Below, in pieces: positions 1 to 10,700 of a stretch of 64,000 bases of DNA (position 1 is the first letter of the stretch; each line of letters starts with the position of its first letter). Position numbers and translations under genes: made by a program. Origin of the DNA: Strix aluco. Lineage: Eukaryota > Chordata > Aves > Strigiformes > Strigidae. Location of the stretch: assembly GCF_031877795.1 (NCBI RefSeq), contig NC_133940.1, forward strand, positions 8,929,985 to 8,993,984, in the 5' to 3' direction. The notes beneath the pieces are model-generated. The model saw only the letters and a program-made list of their open reading frames with translations, did no database searches and had not been told where the DNA came from.

Positions 1-1674
1 CCAAGAACAGCAGCCTTTGAGAGAGAGGTTCACAGATCTGGGGAGGGGAAGAGTTTACAGTCAGTGTGCACTTGTGCATATGAATAATGGTAACAATTAT
101 AGTTTCACTCTCATTCTCAGCCATTTCTGATGGATGACAGTCGTAGCACTGAGAAGTAATTTTTTTGCTCACCATGTCGCTTTTATAACCATCAGCCTTT
201 TCAGGTATCCTTTTCAAGTATACAGGGCTTTGGGTTTTTTTTGTTTTGTTTCCAACTCTGCAAGATGAAGGTAAAATGTGGTCCAATTCTTTGCTGAAAT
301 AATGGTACTAGATCCCGAGGGTCAAGTGCTGAAGCAGCTGGGGAGTCGTGAATCTCCCATCGGCAGGTGTATCACGGGGGACAGATTGCAAACAGCATCA
401 CTTGGTTGGTGTCTGAGTCCATGCGCTGGGTAAGAAGGCTGCAACGTAACAACTTGGCCAACCTGACTGCCAAGCAGCAGCAATGCTTTCTACGACAGAA
501 GGAAAGCCACGTGGGCATGGCCATAATCCAGCAAAGGACACTTTCCCTCTTATTCTCCATTAATAATATTAGTCTCAAAGCCAAAGGGGAATGCTTCACA
601 CCAGGCCATTCTGAAGAATTTACTGGAGACCTGGGTTTCTTCTTGCTTCTTCTGTGCTCACCTGTAAGCAAGGCATGGCTGTAATGCTGCTACGGAGGGT
701 ATCTTTTGAAGGAAAAGAGCTGTCATCCTGGAGCTAGTGGGCATAAAGTCTTACAGTTCCCATTGTATAAAACAACATTATTTTTATAAGCAGACTTTAT
801 TCAAGCCATAAAACCCACCCATGCTTCTGTACCCTATAAAATATGTCTTTAGATCTGTCCAGGAAACAACTATTTTTCCAGTTTATTTGTATGTGTGGAG
901 TTGAGGGCCCCATTTAATGTTTGTCTGCTATTCAGACTGATGGATCTCTTCTTCCCCTACTGCTCCCAGTGCACTGCGGTCTTGGCCATATCCTGCCCTG
1001 CCTAGAGGTGAGGGTGCCAACCTCGAAACCTGCTCTGCTGGTACAAGGTATTGCCTGGCTTCCAGCAGTGCCTGTGAACACAGCAGGAGAACATGCTTTT
1101 TTTCTACGTTGCCTGCTGTGACCCAGTGCTGCCTGGCCGTCCCTGCTCGGTGCCTGCAGAATGCTGGCTGCCACAGGACAAACCCACTCCAGGGCAAGCT
1201 GGCAAAGATGTAATGGGGGTGATGGCAGGTCAAGTTCAAGCCCTAATTGGTTTTCTAGTATAGGTGCAGGTAAATTCCTTAGAGAATCAGATAGGGAAGT
1301 AAAACACCTAACACAGAATAAATGCAGAAGACCCGACATAACCCTAGATGAACGGTTTAGTGATTCAGTGTTTGGATAAAAAGGTAGAAACGTCCCCAGT
1401 TTTTGATGGTTATCCTGGGCACTCAGAGCAGCCCAATTATTCTGCCTTTGCTGAGTATTTTTTTATTGGAAAATTGTTCATATTAACTACAAAAATAATC
1501 TCCCCTTTGTGACAAAACCCTTTTGGCAAAGGTGGAAAGTGGTTTGTGGTCTGTCTCAGCTAAACAATACTGTGAAATTTTATCTAATAATCTGAGTGAA
1601 ATTAGTTAGATGTGACTATTTTTTTGCACACATGATCAGGTTACAGTGGAGGAACAGATTTTCATCAAACGAAA
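1..1674. other. Intergenic, nothing recognised
   Basis: Open frames up to 135 residues occur on both strands (for example 932-1339), but they overlap each other and resemble no family I know. No transposon end is apparent. Confidence 0.6.
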
Positions 1675-2178
1675 AGGTAGAAGTCCTCTAAATGTAATTG
1701 TTGTGCTATCATTTTATCTTGTTGCAAATAAATTATATAATTATCCCCCCCCCCCAATTTTCCTGCCCCACAAAGACAGTTACATTCTTAAAATGTATAA
1801 TACACATGTACAAAGATGAGGCTGATGCCACAACTCTGCTTAGGAAATAAGACTTGTCCTCATCTTGGACGTGTACCAGTGTTTTCTCTAATGCTGATGG
1901 AGGTTGTTCTTTAGCCAGCCTCTACAAGTTCAAGATGAGGAGGTCTTCACGTGGAATTAGAGTGAAATAATTACGTATGTTTGAAAAAATTGTGTAGCTA
2001 TTTTTGCCGTTCCTAGTATTTTTCTGGCTTGCTCTGAAAATAATATTGGCATGAAGCAAGCATTACATTTTTGAGTAATTAAACTGCTAGTTAAAAAAGC
2101 TACATTATTCCCTATCCAACTACAGAGGAAAAGCTGGGATTTCACTTTGCTGTGGATAGTTTCCAGATTTATGGGTAT

Positions 2179-2746
2179 TGTGGTTTAACCCCAGCCAGAA
2201 CTAAGCCCCACACAGCCGCTTGCTCACTCTCCTCTTGGCATGGGAGAGAGAATTGGAAGGGTAGAAGTGAGAAGACTTGTGGGTTGAGATAAAGACAGTT
2301 TAACAGGTAAAGCAAAAGCCGCGCACACAAGCAAAGCAAACCAAGGAATCCGTTCACCCCTTGCCATGGGCAGGCAGGTGCTCGGCCATCCCCAGGGAAG
2401 CAGGGCTCCACGGTGGCTTGGGGAGACAAACACCATCACTCCAAACATCTCCTTGCTTCCTTCTTTCCCCCACAGGTTTACTGCTGAGCACAACATCATA
2501 TGATCTGGAGTCAGCTGGGGTCAGCTGTCCCCGCTGTGCCCCCTCCCAGCTCCTTGTGCACCCCCAGCCTCCTCGCTGGTGGGGTGGGGTGAGGAGCAGA
2601 AAAGGCCTTGACTCTGTGTCAGCGCTGCCCAGCGGTAACGAAAACATCCCTGTGCTATCAACACTGCTGTCAGCACAAACCCAAACCACAGCCCCATACT
2701 GGCTACTGTGAAGAAAATGAACTCTACCCCAGCCAAAACCAGCACA
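2179..2746 (-). mobile_element. Solo LTR of an avian endogenous retrovirus (duplicated copy)
   Basis: This is the same family, orientation and insertion point as the LTR at 11761-12367. The first 255 bases of the two differ at about one position by eye, and the host sequence beside them also matches. It therefore arrived here by duplication of a host segment, not by a separate insertion. It has TG...CA type ends on the minus strand and no internal viral sequence nearby. A stretch of about 80 to 100 bases in its middle is much more different from its partner than the rest. Confidence 0.85.
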
Positions 2747-2766
2747 GTGGGACAGACATACTGTAC

Positions 2767-2911
2767 TGTATTGGGTTTGTGTGGCAAGATTTTGGTAGCA
2801 GGGGTGGCTTCTGTGAGAAGCTGCCAGAAGCTTCCCTGTGTTTGATAGAGCCAATGCCAGTTGGCTCCAAGATGGACCCGCCACTGAACAAGACTGAGCC
2901 CATCAGAAACG
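2767..2911 (+). mobile_element. Partial LTR fragment, same family as 14334-15190
   Basis: From TGTATTGGGTTTG onward about 145 bases match the first part of the complete LTR at 14334-15190, at about 86 percent by eye. Similarity stops at about 2911. Many differences look like CpG decay, so the fragment is old. The nine bases just before it (ATACTGTAC) equal the nine before the complete LTR, which suggests shared descent instead of an independent insertion. Confidence 0.75.
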
Positions 2912-5900
2912 TCACCCCTATAACTGTCCTTCTTCACAAAAATCTGATGTATTCTCCAAAGCTAACTAACCCAAATATCAGTGGGAAGGGGCTGTGTTTT
3001 CTGTGCATTTGTGCTAACATACACTATTTTTCAGAAAAGTACTCCCCCAAACCTGGAAAACAAATCCACAACATCCGCTCTATAGTCAGTATTGTTTGTC
3101 TGGGCAGAGGTGTAAAACATCACATACTGGTTTAGTTGAATGTAACATGTAAGACTTTAATTATATTTGCCTCTACAGAAAAAGAGGATTTCTCTTTCCT
3201 TCAGTATCTAGAGTCTCACCTATAACTGCTAAGTACTGTTGACTTAGATCAGCTGTGGGAATGAAGCCTTTCCCACTCTATTAATGTAAGCACCTCAGGT
3301 ATTTCACAACACATGTGGAAGGCAGCCACTTCCATCAGTAGTCCTATGTTTTCTTCGCAAAATGACAGTAATAATAGTAGGGGGTGGAAATTAAGACTGT
3401 GAGACTTCTAAACTCCATTAGCTAATAGCGGTGTCCTAGCTCTTTGCTCTAACTTATCCTGGGATGTGCAATAACAGCAACAGTATCCTAACAGGGAATA
3501 TGTCCCTATAATGCCCACATAAATGGTTTCTTTGCTAACCCAAGTATTAATGTTACTCTGGTTCTATTTCCACAGAAGCTGGGGCCAACTATGCAACATG
3601 CTCTAGTCTTTGTATTGAAAAGTTGGGCTTTTGGCCTGGAGTATCATGAAGAGTTTGCCAATCCATTCATTTCACCTTTTGTGAAACATATCATTTACTT
3701 TCTGGGGTGTAGAGGTTCATAAAATAGATAAATAGAGAGTATTTATAGTATTGCTGAGCCAAGAACATCAAGAAACTGAAAGAGCAAGGGTTTGGTAGGA
3801 AGAGCTAACATTTTTAATTAGATCAACTGACATCGCTGGAAAATAATGGACGGTGTTCCAGCACAGAAGTCCTTATTATTCAGCAAAAGAGATTGGGAGC
3901 CCCTAGAATTGTCTTTGCTGAAGCTCTATCAGATGGTGTCATAAAAGACGTTATTGCTCCCTACAAATGCCAGCGCTGTCATATAGAAACTGTCCCTCCA
4001 CTGTGCGAATCCAGTCACAAACATTACACATCCTTCCCCCAATCATGGCAAACCATGGCTTGAAATAAAGTCCTGCCTCACAGCTGCTCTGTCTTCTACA
4101 CCACCTCCTCTGGGGCTAAGCGCTAACCACATAAAACCATTTACTAATTCTAAGTGGTTAATAGCTTCAAATCTGATGCTGCACAGTGCTGCGTGTTTGT
4201 TGCTGGGAAATGTCATTTCAAAAGCCAGACCCTTGGGGTCACTTGTCACTTCCGCAAGATCAGGCCTTGTAACCTGAGCCTGTCACTGGCCCCAGTAACC
4301 ACAGTCCCTTTCCTGCTCCAGCTCCTTTTCTGATCGTCTGTTTTATGTCTTCCTTTTTGATATATTACCATGGAAATAAACCTTGAAAAAAAATTTTACA
4401 AGCAGGTGGGGTTTTTAAAAATATTATCTTTTCAGTTTTCACCTTTCTAGCTCTGCATATGTTGGGGGGATTCTTTTTCTCCATCTGCCACTAGATGGTA
4501 TTGCTTCAGCAGGCACCTTCCCAGCTGCTCTGCACCCTTGCTGAGATGCAGACCCCAGAAAAGCTGGGGCCTCGGCGGTCCTGTGTTGCAGAGCACCCCG
4601 TCCTCACAGGCTCTGTTCTCAGTCTGAATTTCGAAATGTGCTCGCCATGCCAAATGAGCCCAAATGAACCGAGTTCAGCAGTTACACAACGGGTTGTGTT
4701 TTCATGTCGCTTTTAATCTTTTACAGGCAGGCTGCGAGGCAATTCACAGGGACCAGCTAAAGGCTGGTCCCTGAGGAGGAAAAGAAAATGCTCCAAGCAC
4801 TTGGAGGTGCATGGCCAGAGTTACGGGACTAAAAGGCTTTCTCGCTGTGTTTGCTGGACAAACATGAATCCCTTCACTGGCAGGCACTCCCTATCCGTAG
4901 AGCTCATTCCTGAGAGCTGGGATGGTGTCCCAGGAAAGGAATTGCTCTGTACAGGCTTTATTTTTTATATTCTTCAAGCATCCCCTGGTGATCGTTGTTG
5001 AGGACAACGTCTTAGAATAGCAGTTGGTCTCAGCTAAATTGGCAGCTTCTTGTGCTTGCAGCACAGTTTCTGCCTAAGGGCAAATTTTATATTTGTTCTG
5101 TAATCCAGAAGGCAAGACAGGTCTGTGGTCTGCCTGAAATTTCAGAATATGTGACGTATAAAACCTGAAGTGAAGGGACAAGGCTTTGTATGCTCCAGAT
5201 CCTTTAAAATAACTGACATAAAAATGCAAATAAAAAGCTTTTTTTTCTCTCCGTTGCAAAATTTTTCTAATAGTTTTGTACTTCCCTCATGCGCTCACGA
5301 AAGAAAAGCAGTTAAATATGCAGGAAATCATTCAGCAAAATTGTTATTAGTCTAGTAGATGAAAGCATCCATGTGATGAGTATGAAGTAATTTTATACTG
5401 AAAATTAATGACTTGGGCTGTTAAGCTTTGAGTGATTTGCTAGTTTCTAGTGACTGATATGCATCTTTATGGTAAGTTTATATGATGCGAGACTTATTCT
5501 ACTTTTATGTTTCCTTGTTTTGTTATTTTGTTATTAAACTCTCTTATGTCATTGCTTTTCCTACTGGGGAAACAAACAGGAAAGTCAAACCAGAAGTGGA
5601 AAGAACATCATGTATCGTGTGATTAGATGTTCACCTCACCTACATTCATATTTTTCAGTCGTCTGATTTATATCTTAACTATGCACTGATTTTTTTGCCA
5701 AATTATTTTTGTTCGCTGAGTAATCCATAAATAAACAAAACCTTCTCACACATTTGGCTTGGATTTTGTGAGTGGCTAGCTGGAGTTTAATTAGGTTTTT
5801 TTAAGAACTAGTTTGAGGTTTTAAGCTCATGTTACATACACAGCAAACCCTTCTTCCATCCCCATCCAACTGCGCATGGGCTACAATGCACCCCCGTGGT

Positions 5901-7289
5901 CCACATCAGCCTCCTTCTGCGCCCCTCATGCAAATTGTCTCTCTTGCTTGCTCAGACAGCACTGAAATCAGATAAGAGGAGGTCTGTAAAAGAGTGTAAA
6001 ATTGGTTGGTTTATAGAGAAAATGTGACCATGAGAGCCAGAGCTCCCTCTGTAAGCACTGAACAGCCTGAACTGTGCTGCATCCTCACAAACAGGAGAGA
6101 GCTGCTGGCTGAGATATGTTCATTGCTGGAAAAAAAAAATGCTTCTAATAAAATTCACCTTCTTTCTCACATATGCTGGGGTAAACATAATAGAAGGCCT
6201 CACTATTCACGATCAAAGGGGAGAAAATGAGTGCCTCAGCCAGTGTTGCTCCTTCCCTCTCACCCTTACACACTGTAGCTGCTGGTGTGGTGTAGTGTCC
6301 ATTGCCTCTAGCCAGACAAGGAAAATTCACATGCAAGCTCACAGCAGGAATTACCAAGAACAAAGTGCTTATTGCCCGATCTTACTGCTTGCAAAGAAAA
6401 CAACCCTCTCTTACATTTCTCCTCTTCCAGGGTCACAGGTAGCAGAACACCATGCTGGCCAATGAGAGAAAGATGAGGCCACCGTGCTGTGCCATGTGCT
6501 ATGTGACACTGCAGCAAGGAGCAGGGCAGAGGCCGCAGCGCTGGGCTGCAGGGATGCTGGCTGGCTGCACGCTGCAGGAAAACAGGAGGGAAGAGTCATG
6601 GGTGCAGTTAATGACTCACACAATTAAGATTTGGCATGGCTGAGTGGTAAGGTAGCAGCATGAAAGGGGCAAATATATTATTGCTCTGGTATATGAGACT
6701 CAATTAAATGGCAACGTTCAATTAAATGGCTTCCAGAGCTATTGGAAGCTTGCAAAGCTGCGTGTTCCTGCTAGAGCTGTTCATTGAGTATAAACAATTA
6801 ATTTCCCTGCAAACGAGACAGATGGCATAGCACAGAGATTGTAACACTCTGGTCTTCTGTTGAAAAGATGGGTTCAGCTCCATCCCTTGGCGAGTATTTA
6901 GGTAAAGTAGCATCAACAGGAATGTGAATTAATAGCTTAAACAGAGCAGCATCTTGGAAACACTTAGTGCTCAGCCAGGCTACTAGAGTGAAATCTGCCT
7001 GAGGCCTTGGTGTCTCATTTGCAGCACCTATTAATTGCGTGAGGGGCTGTTTCTTTCTGGTTTTGACCAGAAATTCCATCTTTGCCTGGAGAAGGAATTT
7101 TGATTAACTTTAGTGCCCAGAGAGCAGGAAACCTGTAAAAGAACAAACATCCCTCCTAACAGCACAACATAGAAAAGCCCTGTGGCTTTTCATTTGTAAT
7201 GTTTTGTACCACTGAGTTCATCAAAATGTCTCAGTAACATCTCAGTTTTTGGCTCCGAGACCACTGGCATTTGCTGGAAAGTCTTGACC
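2912..7289. other. Intergenic sequence upstream of VMA21
   Basis: No gene, LTR or CR1 is recognised. A POU-type octamer ATGCAAAT is at 5928-5935, and two copies of CAATTAAATGGC lie near 6702 and 6720 in an AT-rich, possibly constrained stretch. Short open frames are unlike any known protein. Confidence 0.6.
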
Positions 7290-7579
7290 TTCACCCAAGC
7301 CATTCGAGCATCGGCGCCTCTGACTGCAGTTCTGCCACGCACGGACACTTCCCATCTCCTCACGGAAGGCGCTCCTAAGCCGCACGGGTTGCGCTGCAGT
7401 TTCACGCCGGCGGTGAGCCTGCGCGGGGTAGTTTTCCCCGTACGGAGACAGCACTGTCCGAACACAACTGGCTGCAGCCGAGGGCCCAGCCGAGGGCCGT
7501 CGCCCACCACCTCCCCGCGCCCTCAGGCCTGGCCGGGCGCGGCGCCCACCGCCCATCCCTAGGCCGCGGCCGCCCTGCG

Positions 7580-7593
7580 GTTGCTATGGAGAC
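7580..7593 (+). promoter_or_regulatory. RFX X-box-like site in the VMA21 promoter
   Basis: The bases GTTGCTATGGAGAC closely resemble the RFX X-box (GTTGCC-AT-GGCAAC). The left half matches at five of six positions and the right half at four of six. It lies about 100 bases before the start codon, a typical place for a working X-box. Occupancy is inferred, not seen. Confidence 0.45.
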
Positions 7594-7610
7594 GGCGGCG
7601 CTGCCGCCCT

Positions 7611-7620
7611 GCGCATGCGC
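7611..7620 (+). promoter_or_regulatory. NRF1 palindrome in the VMA21 promoter
   Basis: GCGCATGCGC is a perfect palindromic core of the NRF1 motif (YGCGCAYGCGCR), preceded by CCT and followed by CCG. NRF1 drives many TATA-less housekeeping and mitochondrial or lysosomal genes. The site lies 69 bases before the ATG, close to the probable transcription start. Confidence 0.6.
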
Positions 7621-7638
7621 CCGCCCGCCCCCCAGCGG

Positions 7639-7646
7639 GCTTCCGG
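7639..7646 (-). promoter_or_regulatory. ETS/GABP-type site near the VMA21 start
   Basis: GCTTCCGG is CCGGAAGC on the minus strand, the core recognised by ETS factors such as GABPA. These sites cluster with NRF1 sites in housekeeping promoters. It lies about 43 bases upstream of the start codon and may mark the transcription start. Confidence 0.45.
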
Positions 7647-7688
7647 CGGAGCGGGAGCCTGGGGAGAGCGGGGCGGTGAGGGGCGGCC

Positions 7689-7744
7689 ATGGAGCGCTAC
7701 GGTGAGGCGGCGCTGGGCGCGGTTCCTGCGCCTGACTTCAGGCA
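7689..7744 (+). CDS. VMA21: VMA21 coding exon 1
   Basis: This exon encodes residues 1-18 (from MERYGEAAL to PDFR) plus two bases of codon 19. It lies in a CpG-rich block and ends at a strong donor, CA|GTAAGT. The first ATG after the promoter motifs is the one used. Its codon-19 split (CA + A from exon 2) gives a glutamine that, as I recall it, the human protein does not have at this point. Confidence 0.95.
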
Positions 7745-10700
7745 GTAAGTCGAATCGAGGGGAGGGGAAGGGCCTGGCGACGGGAGGGACAGGCTCCCTG
7801 CGGGGTGGCGGGGCCTGGCGGTAGGCCGCAGCCTGGCCGGGGGAAGGGGTATCTGCTAGGCCGCGGCGAGCGGGATCGCGCCCGGTACCGGCAGCGTGGG
7901 GTGGTGCAGACCCCCGGGGGGCAACCGGGGATGGGTGTCTGCCCGTCCCGCACTGTTGGGGAGCCGGAGGGAGTGGAGGAGGCCTCGGGTTTGCCTTGGC
8001 CGCGCTGTGTAACCCTGGGCAACCCCGAAACCCGAGCGCGGAGTCTGGTTTGCAGTTAAAAGCTCCGTGTGAGGGCTGAGGTTATACACAAATATTTGGT
8101 TTTGCTGCTTAGGGAAGTGATGAAAATATGTCAGTGTAAGAAAAGTATTTGTCAACAGTGCAGTGTTGAACTTTGGTAATAGCAGGAGGTCATCTTATTC
8201 TTCTATGGGTAGGTGTTAAATAGAGAATAGTTTCAAATTTCCATAGGGAAAGTTTGAATGGGGCTATGCTTTCTACCCCGACAGATCGTGAGACAAAGTA
8301 AAGGAAAAGTTTCCAAATGTCTTTTTTTTCCAAGCTACTGAATATGCTACCTAAATGTATGGCAGTACATGATCAACAAAAAGTGCTGGTGGCTTTAGTG
8401 GAAAAGCTGTGTGTGGCTGCATGTCACAGTCTTTTGATGACTGTCAGAACATGAGATTTATTTTTTTTTCCACTTCCACTTATTTTTCCAAAGGCACGTC
8501 AAGGATAAAATGTGATTTCAAGCAATATACTATGGCACAAATGTGTCTTGATAGAACTTTTTGAAACTACCTATACAGAAATTGCTGTGGAGGTGCCTGG
8601 AAGTTTTAAGAATTATGTATCCCTGACTTGAATTGTTTTTTATGCATATTTGTGTTTCGAAGCCTTAAGGACACATGCCATTGAATTCGGTAGTCGCTGA
8701 AAGTCAAAGGGGTATTGCTTGGCTTACATGTTTACTTCAGCATAACATAATGTAGTCAGCCAAGCAGAGTGAGTGAAAACTGGTGGAAGCACACACAAAA
8801 ACAAGCTGTATGTGGTGTTTTGTAGATACAAAACCTGTTCCAGCAGATCAAGTTCAGGGAGACCTTATCAAGTGCATAATCCTTCATTGTGATTCTCTTG
8901 CTCAAGGTCTTCTAGCTTTAGGTCTGTGAATGCAAAAAGGTTATTAATGTTTTGGTGTATTGGCTCTGTGTTCTGATTATTGCTACGGTTATTCCAACTT
9001 AATCAGTGGAAACTGAGAAATTATTTCAAATAGAGGAACAATATCTAATAAAAAGGAACTTCACTTCCAACAGCAAGCTGTTAAAGTCATTCTGTGTACT
9101 TCCCTCTGTAACCTAGCCTGCAGGATTTGTCATTTTCCTACACTTGTAGTTATTTTTTTTTTTAAAAAAGGGAACTTGGCAAGTTTTAATGCACAGTACT
9201 GTCATATGACAAGTGCATATGTATCTAATATTAGATATTTAATAATTACTTGATAATATGCTGATACACTTATTAATGTAAACCCCCTATGTTGTTAATG
9301 CTTATAAAGCAGTAACGGGGGAAAAAATCTGAAGACTGTTTTTAATCTTGTTTGTGAGCTTTCACTGGCAGAATCATTAGATCTTTTTGAATACCGTGAT
9401 TTTTCTGTTGCAGCCGACAAATGCATACTCCAACTCTTTATCGCTTCCAAATGATATAGGTACTCAGTTATTGAAAAGTAATTGGCTTCTGTTTGGGACA
9501 AGTTCATGTCCTGTTTCAGGCATATATACTGTGACTTTCTTCTGTGTGTAACTTTTCTTATTTATTTCAGAAATGAGGGTTCATTAACATCAACTTTAAG
9601 AACACTTCTATTCTTCACAGCTCTAATGATTACATTACCCGTTGGGCTATATTTTTCATCAAAGGCTTATATATTTGAAGGTAATTCTGTTTCTGCCAAT
9701 TAGCGTTACTGTTACAAAAAAGAGGAAAAGCTCAATCCTCTAATAGCATCTTTGTTCTCCTTCCCATTTTGAATATTTGTTTCCTTATGCAAACTTAAGG
9801 CCTTGTACTGTCTAATTAGAACAGAAAATTATATAAATGGTTGATGTGTCCTTCCCTGCATTGTCATCTGCAATCTAATATTTGCTGTTTGCTGTACAAT
9901 GGTTTAGCTAGTATACAGGCGCGTTGTTCTCCTTACCTAAAAGGGTATCTAACACCACCCTGCAGCAGACTTTTATCAGAATCATCAGGGATATGTTTCC
10001 TGCAGGTGTTGCAAACTAATTGTGTATTCAAGACAGAATAATGTTGTTTACTGGGTTTATTTCTTGCTTTGTAAAACCTACCTGCATTTGTAAGTGTAAA
10101 CCAGTTAAGTCATACACCCAGTTTCAGATATTGAATGTGGTTGCTTGTAGAGCTTTCTTTTAATTAAAAAACAGCAAAAAAGCAGCTCTATCAAACTGCT
10201 AACAACCAGCCCCATTCTAGCCTTGATTCTGCAAGGCTTTGATACTTTTGTCCTGCAGCATTAGGAAGTTATCTCCTTCAAAAGCGGGGAGGAGGGAGGG
10301 AGAAAGAAGCTGCTTTTAAGAGCCGTTTGTGAATATATGAGTTGTTCCAAGATGATTCTCCTTTGGTGTGTACTGCTGTATGTCGTTCTGAAGGCTGAAG
10401 CTGAAAACTTGTTAAGTAAAATTCAAGATTCTTTTTAGCATTTTTTACTGGAGGTGTAGCAAACTCACCATTAACTTTGCTGTGTCAGTTAATGGCAAGA
10501 TCTGTCAGCACTGATAGGACTGGGTTTGTGTTTGAAGGGTGGTGGTTTTGGTGTGGTGTCATGTGTGTGGTTTTGTTTCATTGTTTTCTGGGTTTGGGGT
10601 TTGGTTTTTTTTTTTGATGAATGAAGAGAAATGATATTTTGGTATTCGGTATTCTGATATTTAAAGGCTTATTTCATGTGAAATTCATTCATGTGTCTTA

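Larger units (their letters stand above)
1675..2911 (+). repeat. Partial colinear copy of the VMA21 3' region (three blocks)
   Basis: Three blocks match the VMA21 locus in order and orientation. Block 1, about 1675-1789, matches 10740-10857 in intron 2 at about 88 percent. Block 2, about 1790-2760, matches 11371-12381 (3' UTR plus LTR); its non-LTR part has about 13 mismatches in 390 bases. Block 3, about 2758-2911, matches 14325-14481 at about 86 percent. Exon 3 (between blocks 1 and 2) and about 1.9 kb (between blocks 2 and 3) are absent. The second junction falls on a shared ATA. The block contains no usable VMA21 coding sequence. Confidence 0.85.
7290..8050 (+). promoter_or_regulatory. 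VMA21: VMA21 CpG-island promoter and 5' UTR
   Basis: GC and CpG content rise abruptly near 7300 and fall again near 8050, spanning the first exon. There is no TATA box near the start codon, as is usual for housekeeping CpG-island promoters. The likely start region lies between about 7600 and 7680, downstream of the RFX- and NRF1-type sites. The exact transcription start cannot be read from sequence. Such islands often fire in both directions, but I see no convincing minus-strand gene upstream. Confidence 0.8.

Noticed and set aside
2170-2760. Target-site duplication of the antisense LTRs
   Set aside because: Bases before and after both copies (GGTAT against GTGGG or GTAGG) do not match well enough to claim one.
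2354-2884. 176-residue minus-strand open frame
   Set aside because: It lies inside the LTR copies, and long chance frames are common in GC-rich LTR sequence; no retroviral protein motif is present.
1675-2911. Spliced retrocopy of VMA21
   Set aside because: The junctions between blocks do not fall at exon borders or GT-AG sites, and exon 3 is absent, so a processed transcript is not the source.
2608-3135. 175-residue plus-strand open frame
   Set aside because: It runs across the end of one LTR, the partial second LTR and the flank, so it is a chance frame made of repeat sequence.
7190-7556. Minus-strand open frames of about 105 residues upstream of VMA21
   Set aside because: They are arginine- and proline-rich frames typical of CpG islands, with no motif and no clear splice partners.
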